From positions 60,057,584-60,121,583 of the forward strand of contig NC_087062.1 in NCBI RefSeq assembly GCF_963678635.1: DNA of 64,000 nucleotides, in the 5' to 3' direction. Positions 52,714 to 62,793 of the stretch are shown in pieces (positions within the stretch are counted from its first letter, which is position 1; every line of letters starts with the position of its first letter). The translations under genes were made by a program, and so were the position numbers. Source of the DNA: Symsagittifera roscoffensis. Its lineage: Eukaryota; Xenacoelomorpha; Acoela; Convolutidae. The notes beneath the pieces are model-generated. The model saw only the letters and a list, made by a program, of their open reading frames with translations. It did not search any database and had not been told where the DNA came from.

Positions 52714-53375
52714 TTTTCTTGATATTCTTTATTTTTCGTGTCTGCTTTGCAGTTTGATGGGTTATTTATACCAATATGTGGTATCCAGTGTTTATCGTGT
52801 ATGTCATAAGTTAATCTTCCGTGCGCGCCGTTGTATGGGTATTTTTCATCTAATTTTATATGTCCTTGATATCTTTCAAGTTCTGCTTGATGTACAGAAT
52901 CTGAAAAAACTTGGAAAGATACTAACTTTCTATCTGCGTTTTTATTTCTTGTGATGTTTAGTCGGAGTAACTCGTTTTTACAATCTGCGGGATTGAGATG
53001 TAAAAGTCGTTCGATATTACTCTGGTAGAATGATTCGTGGTCAAGTCGGTTTTTATTTCCATTTGAGACTTGTAAACAATGTACTTTCTTTTCAGAAAAT
53101 GTTGCTGTGAATTTATATCCTATAACTGTTGTTGCTCGGGCTTTTGAATAAAGTGTCGCTATTACATTTGTAGTTTCTATAGCTTGTGGTTCTGTTTCGC
53201 ATTGTGATACTTGATTTATTGCATATTTGTGTAGTGTTTTTTGTTCATTTTCTTCACCATCGTAATGTGTTACTAATAAATCTTGGGGTCCTGTGCGGGG
53301 GGAAGGGTTTATGTTCTGATTGGAGATTACTAGAAAAAAGAGTTGGAGAAAAATTAATATTTTTAGAATATACAT
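52644..53375 (-). CDS. Env-like glycoprotein, signal peptide and N-terminal part
   Basis: 243 codons from ATG 53375. Residues 1-18 (basic Lys5, then LIFLQLFFLVIS) form a clear signal peptide. The ectodomain has several Cys (SQCETE, VHCLQ, PADCKN, SNCKAD, EKCF) and one NIT sequon. Its end overlaps the next glycoprotein frame, consistent with one protein split by a frame change in this copy. Its start overlaps the end of the Pro/Ser-rich frame by 13 nt. Position after pol in an LTR element and the signal peptide argue for env. The sequence is not one I can assign to a family. Confidence 0.6.
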   Translation of the reverse strand: MYILKILIFLQLFFLVISNQNINPSPRTGPQDLLVTHYDGEENEQKTLHKYAINQVSQCETEPQAIETTNVIATLYSKARATTVIGYKFTATFSEKKVHCLQVSNGNKNRLDHESFYQSNIERLLHLNPADCKNELLRLNITRNKNADRKLVSFQVFSDSVHQAELERYQGHIKLDEKYPYNGAHGRLTYDIHDKHWIPHIGINNPSNCKADTKNKEYQEKCFSIGKYNSKKYNSHAIYLTTQ

Positions 53376-54538
53376 GTGTATGATAATCCTGAGTATGGGT
53401 TATAAAATGTGATGTAACCAATTGTCTTTTTGGTATATCTGTCGTATTTGTATATTACTTCAGTTGTTATAAATGGTGGTGGTAGTGATTGAGCTGTTAT
53501 ATTTGGTGGGTTTAATGGGTAGGGATGTTGAGTAATGTTGTTTAGTTTAACCGTGATTTCAAATTTTAATTGTAGACTATTTTGTTGGAGTATTTGGATG
53601 TTATGATCACGAATGTCTTCGTGGATGTCTTGTCTATATTGTAGTCTATTGAGTGCCCAGTTGTGGAGTCGGTTACTTTCTGGGTGTTGTCCAAATAATG
53701 GTGGAGGTGCTGTGAATGTATTCCAGTCTAGTCTTAAAGGAATATTTGTTGATGATTGTTCTCGATATCTAGCGTCGAGGTTATTTGGGAAATTTAAGTT
53801 AAAAGGCGTTGGTGAAATCTGACTTATTGATGGTGTTGATGGTAGTGATAATGTTTCTGGTAGTGATGAGGATGTTGTTGTATCCGTAGAAATATCTATT
53901 GGATCATTGATTAGGTTTGGTTCACCTTGTGTGAATGAATGTGTTGTCCAATATGGTAGTCGTGATGTTTGATTTGTGGGGTTAAAGGGATTTTCACGTA
54001 TTTGTTCAGATGTTGGTGTTGAAACTAAGTAATCTGAGGGTAGGCTTGAGGTGCTACGTTGAGAAAGAAGCGTAGGGGTTTCTGGTAATATACCAATGGG
54101 GTTTTCTGGAGTACTTTGTGATGGGGATTGAGGTATATCAAAATGAACTCGGGGAGTTTGAAAATTTCTGTTTCGTCGAGGATGTATAATTTGTCTATTT
54201 ATTTCGACTGTATTTTGGTTTTGACTAGGATTTCGTATTCTACTTAATTCTTGTGGTAGTGTTGGGTATAAGTTATATGTTGGTTCGCTTAGAGGTGCTT
54301 GTCGTTGAACTGGTTCTAGTGGTTCAGATAAGCGAGCGTGTCGTTCTTCAAAGGTATATGGGTTATCTTGAAAGGAAATTCGTGTAGATGTTTGGGGGCT
54401 TTGGGTAGTTGAAGGTGGTGTTGGGTTATCTTGGGATGATGTCGGTGAAGACTGACTGTGTGATTGTTGGTTAGCAATTTTTGATGGTTTTTTATTTATT
54501 CTTTTAGTGAAAAAATTTATGTTTATTATAATTTTCTT
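53363..54538 (-). CDS. Pro/Ser-rich 391-codon frame without in-frame ATG
   Basis: The frame is open from the codon after TAG 54541-54539 to TAA 53365-53363 and has no ATG codon that I can find. The first roughly 240 codons are Gln/Ser/Pro/Thr-rich and repetitive (SQSSPTSSQDNPTPPSTTQS). The last 150 look folded (LRLDWNTFTAPPPLFGQ; LQLKFEITVKLNNITQHP; YKYDRYTKKTIGYITFYNP). It overlaps the end of the preceding small hydrophobic ORF in the +1 frame, at a TTTTTTC run (54515-54509). It could be translated by +1 frameshifting, after splicing, or from a lost start. The domain arrangement (disordered proline-rich linker plus folded part) resembles the last gene of the element, but I see no sequence similarity. 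Function unknown. Confidence 0.55.
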   Translation of the reverse strand, partial: KKIIININFFTKRINKKPSKIANQQSHSQSSPTSSQDNPTPPSTTQSPQTSTRISFQDNPYTFEERHARLSEPLEPVQRQAPLSEPTYNLYPTLPQELSRIRNPSQNQNTVEINRQIIHPRRNRNFQTPRVHFDIPQSPSQSTPENPIGILPETPTLLSQRSTSSLPSDYLVSTPTSEQIRENPFNPTNQTSRLPYWTTHSFTQGEPNLINDPIDISTDTTTSSSLPETLSLPSTPSISQISPTPFNLNFPNNLDARYREQSSTNIPLRLDWNTFTAPPPLFGQHPESNRLHNWALNRLQYRQDIHEDIRDHNIQILQQNSLQLKFEITVKLNNITQHPYPLNPPNITAQSLPPPFITTEVIYKYDRYTKKTIGYITFYNPYSGLSYTCIF

Positions 54539-54692
54539 CTAGAAAAAGAATTAGGAGGATTGTTGCTAGGGCGAATGTGATGATTGCTTTCTTTATACAT
54601 TTGCATATTGTCAAGATGAGGGATGATAGAAATGTTATAAAAATTACAAATAGTAAAAAATTATCTGTTCTACTAAAAATGGTTCGTATCAT
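54504..54692 (-). CDS. Small hydrophobic ORF b, 62 aa
   Basis: It starts with an ATG that overlaps the TGA of ORF a as ATGA (54692-54689). One long hydrophobic region (LLFVIFITFLSSLILTI) is followed by CKCIKK and a second hydrophobic run (FALATILLILFL), giving a two-pass hairpin topology or one anchor. It ends in HKFFH with the stop in the overlap with the Pro/Ser-rich frame. It may be a viroporin-like or leader product, or simply AT-rich chance; the ATGA coupling favours a real gene. Confidence 0.4.
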   Translation of the reverse strand: MIRTIFSRTDNFLLFVIFITFLSSLILTICKCIKKAIITFALATILLILFLEENYNKHKFFH

Positions 54693-54919
54693 TTAGATAA
54701 GTTTTGTGAATCGTACCTGTGGATATAGTCAATAGCTTTCGAAAGTTGGAGGTATAGTTCAAATATGGAATAGAAAATTAAAAATATATTGCAAAAAATG
54801 ATTAAGATTATTACAAAAGATTCAAAGGTATCAAAAAGAAATATGATTAAAAGTTTAAATATCGTTAAAAAGTTTATGAGAATGTTAAGAATTATGTTGA
54901 CTGGTCGAGAGAAGAGCAT
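54689..54919 (-). CDS. Small hydrophobic ORF a, 76 aa
   Basis: It is very rich in Ile/Leu/Phe, with two hydrophobic stretches (IILNILINFLTIFKLLIIFLF and FVIILIIFCNIFLIFYSIF) and a polar C-terminus (YIHRYDSQNLSK). It is predicted as a two-span membrane protein. It lies in the pol-env interval and is coupled to ORF b by ATGA. No family recognised. AT-rich DNA favours such codons, so conservation in other copies would be decisive. Confidence 0.35.
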   Translation of the reverse strand: MLFSRPVNIILNILINFLTIFKLLIIFLFDTFESFVIILIIFCNIFLIFYSIFELYLQLSKAIDYIHRYDSQNLSK

Positions 54920-55513
54920 TTAAGAAATGGCTTCTCGATCGAATATTTTTTGTTGTTTGAGGCAATTTTCAAGTGTGGTCGAATTATTTATTGGTTTTTT
55001 GACAAGTGGGTTGAGTTTTGTGAAAAATTGTTGGAGGCAAATTTTATGGTGATCGGGAGGTCTTCTTTTTCTTTATTTTTATTTGTCAAATGATCTGGGG
55101 AATTTTTGAGATTTTTATTTTTTAGGCTAATTAAAATGGTCGTTCTTTTACTTTAGGCTAATTTAACATATTTGTTTTGGGGGGTATTTGAGGTCTGAGT
55201 TGGAGAAATATTGTTGATTTTTTGGTTATTAGATAAGGGAGGGTTATGATATTATGGTGATATTTATTTTAGTTGTCAAGTTGGAGTGGTTTGCTTATTT
55301 TTGACCTGGAGGTCGCAAAGTTATAGTTATAGATATGCCTGGAGCTTAATATCGTTCGTCTAGTTGATTTGTGGTAGAGTTAGAGAAGGTGACGGATTGG
55401 ATGAATCCTATTGGCTAATTACAAACTAGAGTCGCTGCGTGTTAGTCAGCATGTTATTTTGAAAAAAGAAAGTTCAAAATATTTCAGAGGTGCAAAGATT
55501 ATGAATTATAAAA
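54920..55513 (-). other. Spacer between integrase and the small ORFs
   Basis: No coding frame and no clear motif. A splice acceptor for subgenomic mRNAs would be expected hereabouts but was not assigned. Confidence 0.4.
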
Positions 55514-56140
55514 TTAAAGCTGTTTTTGAAATTCGACTTTCTTTAATATTTTAGATTGTGGGATGAATGTTTTATAGTTTTTACGTGGTTGATTTCTAAG
55601 TCGTGATGACTCTCTATGTTCTGATTTGTTGATTTGTTCTTGGGGTATTATTTTTTCTGTCATTTTTCTATTTTTTCTTTCTTTTTGAGGTATATTTTGA
55701 TTTAGCTTTTTTGTATTGTTTTTTGTTGTAGTTGATTTTTTATTTTGGTTTTCGAGGTGAGTGTCATGTTGTTCCTTTGTTTTATTTTCCGTATGTGGGT
55801 TATTTTGAATAATTTTTAAACCTGTGAAAGAATATAATTGAGTTAGTTCGCGTAGTGCGTATTCTTTTGGATAACAAGGTAATAGATTGTTTCGATGTTG
55901 AACAATTTCTTTTTGGTCTGAGTCGGTGATTTTATATGTGACATCAGTGGGTTTGGGAATTATTTGGTATGGTCCTTTACGAAGGGGTTGTAATTTTTTA
56001 GAAATTCCTTTTTGAGTGTTAAAATTGGGTATTAAAACAAATGTTCCAATTTTTAAATCGGAGGCTGGTGTAAAACGTGAATTTATTTGTTCATTAATGT
56101 TTTGCCTTTGTAACAACTTTTTTGTTACTTTTTGGTAAAT
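55514..56140 (-). CDS. Integrase C-terminal domain and basic tail
   Basis: This is the same frame as the upstream integrase copy A, separated from it by a single TAA at 56143-56141. It contains the GPY-type module of Ty3/gypsy integrases (LRKGPYQIIPKPTDVTYKI) at about 60-80 residues, then a Lys/Asn/Thr-rich tail of about 100 residues ending in FQKQL. The tail has low complexity and is probably flexible. The domain binds DNA and directs target choice in this family. Confidence 0.65.
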   Translation of the reverse strand: MYQKVTKKLLQRQNINEQINSRFTPASDLKIGTFVLIPNFNTQKGISKKLQPLRKGPYQIIPKPTDVTYKITDSDQKEIVQHRNNLLPCYPKEYALRELTQLYSFTGLKIIQNNPHTENKTKEQHDTHLENQNKKSTTTKNNTKKLNQNIPQKERKNRKMTEKIIPQEQINKSEHRESSRLRNQPRKNYKTFIPQSKILKKVEFQKQL

Positions 56141-57610
56141 TTAATTGTGTTTTTTATCTCTGTTTAAAATCCATTCGGTGTGTGTACCGGAGGCTAATTT
56201 AAGAATTTGTGGGTGATGAAAATGATCTTCATCGTGTGTGTGTAAAGGTAGGTTATAACAAATTGAGTCTTTATTCGGTTGACAATGACTTTGTGCATTT
56301 TTATGAGAGTTTGCTGTAAACATAATTGGTTTGCGTGGCTTTTGATTAAAAACCATTTCATATGGTGACATTCCTAGAGTTGTCGTGATTTGTGAGTTAT
56401 ATGCTAAGGGAAATAGTTTTACATCTGCTGACCATTCGGTGTATCTTGTATCATTTCCATTGATGATACATCTAAGATATTCTTGTAGTGAACGGTTCAT
56501 ACCTTCGACTAAGCCGTTTGTCCAAGGTGCGTGAGATGTACGTGGATTGTGTTTGATGTTATATAAATGACATAGTGTGATGATTTCATTATTTATGAAT
56601 TCTGTACCGTTGTCTGTAACTAGAATTTCTGGTAGTCCGAATTTGGCTATCCAGTGTTCATAAAGTGTTGTGTAAGCGTAATAAGCGTTACAATGTGGTA
56701 CTGGGTTAAGTGCTACATAATGTGTAAATGCGTCAACAATTACCATAATGTAGGAGTTTCCTTCGGATGATGGTGAAATTGGTCCTTTTGTATCAAATGA
56801 AATACGGTGGTTAAAGTACAAACTTTGTCCTTTAAAATCTTGTTTTTGTGCTATTTGTTTTTGATTTGGATAAGGTTTATTTAGCTGACATACTATACAA
56901 TCATTGCATAGTACTTTTATCCAAATTGGTGCATTTGGAAAATAAAAGTTTTGTATGAAATTTGAATATGTTTTCTCTGATCCAGAGTGTCCTTTAATGT
57001 TTTGTGTATGTGAGATATTAAAAGCTATGAGAATCATACTTAAAGGGAGACAAGGAACTGTAGATTCATATAATTGGTATTCTAGAAGGTCTGTGTTTTC
57101 ATTAATTGTTGTATTATTAAATTTTCGAAAATATCGGAGGAGTGTTTTATTTCCTAAAATTGTTGTATCTGCCTTTACAGGTTTAGTTTTATATTTGTGC
57201 CATGATTTTAGTTGTCTAATTATTGGGTCAAGATTTTGATATTGTTTCAAAGTATTAATTGTAATTTTATCTGTTGGGGGGAGAAAAATGTTTTCAATTT
57301 CTAATTTTGATAAAGGAATTGTATCAAGTGGGTCATGGAGGTCAAAAACTTGATTTATTGTGTATTTTGAATCGTTTGTTTGTGGTCCTGATAAATTTAT
57401 TTTATCAGTTAGATTTTCTTTTTCAATTAACGGAAAAAGGTCTTTTTTATGCGGGTGTTGTTTTACTCTTTTTTGTTGGGTGTTATTTTTTATCCATTGT
57501 GAATATGGAATTGGTTTAAAAGTTGATGTTCCAAGTAGATCAACTTCGTAGTGGTTATTTTGGCAATCTAAACAAAGTGGGAAGTGTTGTAGATTATTTA
57601 TCTGTGATTG
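56141..57610 (-). pseudogene. Integrase, copy A
   Basis: An open frame of 489 codons from just after a TAA at 57613-57611 to the TAA at 56143. The HHCC zinc domain is intact (H and H around NIKGHSGSEK; CNDCIVC). The DDE residues are readable: Asp in ISFDTKGP, Asp in VTDNGTEF, Glu in NGLVEGMNRS. This is the better preserved of the two copies. It starts inside the linker after RNase H and so has no start codon of its own; translation would need the upstream pol frame. Confidence 0.7.
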
Positions 57611-57739
57611 TTAAACGTCAGTTTTTACTGCATATTTGCATTCTAGTCGGGGTGATGTTTCGTCTTTTGCGAGATAGAATTTGATATTTTTTGGTATTTC
57701 AACTGTTGTTAATGTTTTGCCTTTGTAACAATTTTTTTG

Positions 57740-59410
57740 TTACTTTTTGGTAGATTTCTTTATGTTTTTATCTCTATTTAAAATCCATTCAGTATGTGTG
57801 CCGGAGGCTAATTTGAGAATTTGGTGGTGAGGAAAATGATCTTCATCTTGTTTGTGTAAAGGTAGGTTATAACAAATTGAGTCTTTATTCGGTTGACAAT
57901 GACTTTGTGCATTTTTATGAGAGTTTGCTGTGAACATAATTGGTTTTCGTGGCTTTTGATTAAAAAACATTTCATATGGTGACATTCCTAAAGTTGTCGT
58001 TATTTGTGAATTGTATGATAAGGGAAATAATTTTACATCTGCTGACCATTCTGTGTATCGTGTATCATTTCCATTAATGATACATCTAAGATATTGTTGT
58101 AATGAACGGTTCATACCTTCGACTAAACCGTTTGTCCAAAGTGCATGAGATGTACGTGGTTTATGTTTAATGTTGTATAGGTGACATAGTGTGATAATTT
58201 CATTATTAATAAATTCTGCACGGTTGTCTGTAACTAGGATTTCGGGTAATCCGAATTTAGCTATCCAGTGTTCGTAAAGTGTTGGGTAAGCATAATAGGC
58301 ATTACAATGTGGTACTGGGTTGAGTGCTACATAGTGCATAAATGCATCAACAATGACCATAATGTAGGAGTTTCCTTCAGAGGATGGTGAAATTGGTCCT
58401 TTTGTGTCGAATGAAATGCGATGGTTGAAATATAAACGTTGTCCTTTAAAATCTTGTTTCTGTGCTATTTGTTTTTGATTTGGATAAGGTTTGTTCAATT
58501 GACATATTATACAATCATTGCATAATACTTTTATCCAAATTGGTGCATTTGGAAAATAAAGTTCGAGAATGTCTTTTCTGATTCTGAGTGTCCTTTTGTA
58601 TGTTGTATGGGAGATGTTAAATGCTATTAATATCATACGTAAAGGAAGACAGGGAACTTTAGAATCATCTAATTGATATTCTAAAGGATCTGTATTTTCA
58701 TTGATTGTTGTGTTATTTAATTTTCGGAAATATCGGAGGAGTGTTTTATTTCCTAAAATTGAGGATTTATTTCCTTCAGAGGATGGTGAAATTGGTCCTT
58801 TTGTGTCGAATGAAATGCGATGGTTGAAATATAAACGTTGTCCTTTAAAATCTTGTTTCTGTGCTATTTGTTTTTGATTTGGATAAGGTTTGTTCAATTG
58901 ACATATTATACAATCATTGCATAATACTTTTATCCAAATTGGTGCATTTGGAAAATAAAGTTCGAGAATGTCTTTTCTGATTCTGAGTGTCCTTTTGTAT
59001 GTTGTATGGGAGATGTTAAATGCTATTAATATCATACGTAAAGGAAGACAGGGAACTTTAGAATCATCTAATTGATATTCTAAAGGATCTGTATTTTCAT
59101 TGATTGTTGTGTTATTTAATTTTCGGAAATATCGGAGGAGTGTTTTATTTCCTAAAATTGTTGTATCTGCCTTTACTGGTTTAGTTTTATATTTGTGCCA
59201 TGATTTTAGTTGTCTAATTATTGGGTCAAGATTTTGATATTGTTTCAAAGTATTAATTGTAATTTTTTCTGTTGATGGGAGAAAAATATTATCAATTTCT
59301 AGTTTTGATAGAGGAATTGTATCAAGTTGGTCATGGAGGTTAAAAACTTGATTTATTGTGTATTTTGAATCATTTGTTTGTGGTCCTGATAAATTTATTT
59401 TATCGGTCAA
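57740..59410 (-). pseudogene. Integrase, copy B, with internal duplication
   Basis: One 556-codon frame. The zinc domain is damaged: the second His region is replaced (THTTYKRTLRIRKD-type shift) while CNDCIIC remains. About 131 residues from ILGNKTLL to SPSSEGN are present twice. The core keeps Asp, Asp (VTDNRAEF, with Gly changed to Arg) and Glu (LVEGMNRS). It could not give a normal integrase. Confidence 0.7.
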
Positions 59411-59460
59411 ATTTTCTTTTTCAATTATTGGAAAAAGGTCCTTTTTATGCGGTTGTTGTT

Positions 59461-60783
59461 TTATTTTCTTTTGTTTGTATTATTTTTGATCCATTGTGAG
59501 TATGGAATTGGTTTAAAGGTAGATGTACCTAATAAATCAACTTCATAGTGATTATTTTGGCAATCTAAGTAGAGTGGAAAATGTTGTAAATTGTTGATTT
59601 GTGATTGATCAATGTCAGTTTTTACTGCGTATTTGCATTCTAATCGGGTTAATGTTTCATCTTTTGCGAGATAGAATTTTATATTTTTGGGTATTTCAAC
59701 TGTAGTTTTACGCGTAAGTAATTCAGGTGGTGTATTTCGACTTAAAGTGTCTGGTAATGCAAGATTCTTTCCTGCTGTCCAAACTATATGTAAGTTTGGG
59801 AATTTCATTAGAATTAATTTAAAACTATAAACTCGGTGATTTGGATTCGATTTTTGTGTAAAGAGAAAAATGATTGGTTTGTGATCTGTGAATAGAACTG
59901 TTGGATGTTTTGATCCAAGTATCAGAAATTCATATTCTGTTAGTGTATATATTATGGCTGTACATTCTCTCATTAGAGGTGAGAGTCGTAGCTCTGCTTG
60001 AGTGAATAATCGAGAATTTGCTGATATAAGATTCATTTTGTTTGTACCATTGTGTGATTGTAATAATGCTGCGCCGATGCCAAAATTCGAAGCATCGCAC
60101 ATTGCATAGAATGGTTGATTTGGATCTGGAATTGTATTCGAAATTTGTTCAGTTAAGAGTTTTTTAATTTCTTCAAATCGTGCTTGATGTTCTGTGTTCC
60201 ATTCAAAATTATTTTGTTGTCTAAGTATATTATAGAATGGTCTTAGGTATAATTGCATTTTATAGACATATTTGCTTAAAAAATTTAACATTCCAAGGAA
60301 TTCTTGGATTTTCTTTTTGTTTGTTGGTGGTTGGAGCTTCTGAATAGCATCAATGCGTGATTTTAATGGAGTGATTGTTTTTCTTTCTATATTGTGTCCT
60401 AAGAATTTAACTCGTGTTAAAAAGAAGTGTGATTTATCGGGGGCGGCCTTCAGATTTTCGTTCTGAAGTATTTTGTGATAGTGTTCTAAAACATTGAACA
60501 TTTCTTCTTTTGTCTGTGATTGCATAAAAACATCGTCTAAATAGGTGATTGCGTTTTTCTTGAGTATTAGTGGTCTAAAAATTTTGCTCATAAAAGCTGA
60601 AAATGCTGCTGGTCCCATGGATATTCCATAGAATAGGCGGTTGAATTCATATTGCTGATTTCCAATAACAAATTGTGTTAAGCATCGCAATTGTTCATCT
60701 AGTGGCATTTGATTATATGCACTATTCATATCTGCGGTTGTAAAGTATTTTCCGTTTATTTTTGTTAAAATAACTTGTTTCAA
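59461..60783 (-). pseudogene. Reverse transcriptase core and RNase H
   Basis: 440 codons. RT motif A is FTTADMNSAYNQMPL (Asp18), motif B is FYGISMGPAAFSAFM, and motif C is YLDD (81-84), then FLGH and a LNFLSKYV thumb/connection region. RNase H has Asp230 (CDASNFGIGAALL), Glu273 (RECTA), Asp300 (FTDHKP) and Asp345 (LALPDTLSR), so the four metal-binding acids are all visible. The order and YLDD fit Ty3/gypsy. The N-terminal fingers are in another frame (60722-61555) and the end is separated from integrase copy B by a further small indel. Confidence 0.85.
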
Positions 60784-61555
60784 TAGGCCAATTGCATTTT
60801 GATTCGTCTATTAGTGAATTAAGATATCTAGCGTCTAGAACTATTTTTAATGATTCTCCTTTTGCTAGGATGATAACAGGGTTGATAAATGTGTTATCTT
60901 TTGGTTGTTCTTCTTTGTTTACCGGTGAGATAATTTTGTATTGTTCTAAGATATCGAGTAATCTGTTCACTTTATCGTGTAAATGAATTGGTACTTTACT
61001 TGCTCTTTGTTTTTTGAAAACGGCGTCAGGTTTTAATGGGAGGTGTAGTGATGAACTGATTTTGCCAACATCAAATTTGGATGTTGCATAGACTGATGAA
61101 TATTTTATTAGCTGTTTGGCTAACTTATCAAATTCGTCTTGTGTTATTTGTGAATGTTGGAAGTTAAACATTGTTAAAAATTTCTGTTGATTCTCTGTAT
61201 AGTTATTTATGTTGAATGTAGGTTTGAAATATGGGGTTTTTGTGAAATAATCTGTATTTCTTTTTTCATTACTTATTATATTATTTATGGATAATTCTTC
61301 ATTAAGAATTGTTGATTGACAAATATCTAATAATTGGAGTACATTATTTACGCGGTATGCTTTTTCGTGTATTGGTGATATCGTAGCGTTGGTTTCGCAA
61401 TATCCTAAAAGTCCTAAAGGTAATGTTACTTGATAGGGTGTATTGTTGTATACATGTAACGAAATAATATCTGAATTCGAGTTTTTCAAATATTTTATGG
61501 ATAAAATTGTGATTTTGAAAAACTTATGGATAGGTTTGAATTCAAAGTCTGACAT
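60722..61555 (-). pseudogene. Protease-RT linker and RT fingers
   Basis: 277 codons. The first 150 are a linker containing YQVTLPLGLLGYCETNA, a segment of the kind found between protease and RT in these elements. The remainder holds the RT start (LHLPLKPDAVF, ... FINPVIILAKGESLKIVLDARYLN). The frame ends just before motif A and overlaps the RT-core frame by 62 nt, implying a short deletion near 60770. ATTGAA occurs at the break, so slippage between short repeats is a possible cause (inference). Confidence 0.75.
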
Positions 61556-62793
61556 ATAGAGTTGTTGTTTATTTTGTTTTTTATCATATTGGTGAACTTG
61601 TTTATTGAAAAATTATATATGTTTCCTGATAGTGGTTTCAGGTATTTTCTTTGTTGGTTATATATTGGATAAAATTTTGAAAAGAATGGTGGTTGTTTAT
61701 TTAATCTTTGAAAAAATGTTAGGGATGTGTCTTTTGTTTTTGTGTATTTATCTTTGATTAGTATTTTACTATTCAAGATGTTGATTGTTGGTATATATTT
61801 AGAGATAAATGGTATTCCAATGATATTGTGTTTAATATCAGTGATATGAAATATTTGTTTAAATGGTTTATTTAAAATTTTATTTTGCTCTATTGTTCTT
61901 GTGGAGAGAAGAAATAATTGAATTTTTCCATAGTTTACCAATGTTGATCCTTGTGCTGTTGCTAGTTTACTGGAGGTTTCAAGAGGTGTTAGTTTTGGGT
62001 GTAATGTTTTTATCTCATTCCATGTGGGAATGTTTATTATGCTTGATTCTGCTCCTGAATCAATTAAAAAATCAATTTCAAGATCTGGTGGTTGAAATTC
62101 TTTGTTTCTTGGACTTTCTAAAAGAAATGGTATTGTCCAAATTTTTTCTTTGGGTTGTTCTTTTTGTATATTTTGATAGATGTGATTTGTATTCAAGCAT
62201 TTTGTTTTGTCATTTTCATTGGATTGATTTGTAGTGTTGATTTCGTTAGTTTCTTGTGCCGTTTGTGTGGAATGGATGGGTTCAATATAATAATTGTGAA
62301 GGAGTTCTAATTGATTTTCATATATATGTGATGAAAAAGGTTGTTCATATATAATAGGTTCGTAGTCATTTTCGACTGCTATCATATTGATGGAGATAGT
62401 GTTTTCTGTATCACTTTCTGAATCTGATGATCCACAGTTTATTTGATTTAGTAGTAGTTTGTCATTTACTGTGTCATCAATACCTGGGGGGTCTGATGTT
62501 GTTTCTGGATTTGATTGTACATGATTAATATGTCTTTGATGTTTAGGTGTACTACTTCTGTGGCGATTGTTAGAATTATTATAATGGTTATTATTTCTGT
62601 GTGGTGATTGGGAATAATTTCTATAACGATTATTATAACTTGAATGTCGATTTTGTGAATTGCTTCGTGATCTGTTTTGATAATTATCCTTTGGTCTGTT
62701 ATAGTTTGATCTGTTATATGAGTTATTCCTTGATCGATTGTTTGGGTAATTCTGATTTCGGTTGTTTGAATAACTTCTATTTCGATTATTGGA
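61495..62793 (-). pseudogene. Nucleocapsid tail and aspartic protease
   Basis: 433 codons in the same frame as gag, separated from it only by TAA 62796-62794. The first part continues the Asn/Arg/Ser-rich nucleocapsid tail. It is followed by an acidic Glu/Asn-rich spacer and then a retropepsin domain with the active-site triad in LIDSGAESSI (DSG at residues 109-111 counting from the ATG at 62385) and a NIIGIPFI flap-end motif in place of the usual ILG. The frame changes to the RT-linker frame around 61495-61555. Confidence 0.75.

Larger units (their letters stand above)
56095..59705 (-). repeat. 1.6-kb tandem duplication of the integrase region, with a nested 399-bp duplication
   Basis: Unit A (about 56095-57704) and unit B (about 57705-59705) are collinear from the end of the RNase H ORF to the integrase core end, with about 90% identity by eye. 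Within unit B, 58371-58761 is repeated at 58770-59160 with 8 junction bases (AGGATTTA). The two nested copies look identical. The nested period is 399 bp, so the frame is preserved. Confidence 0.85.
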
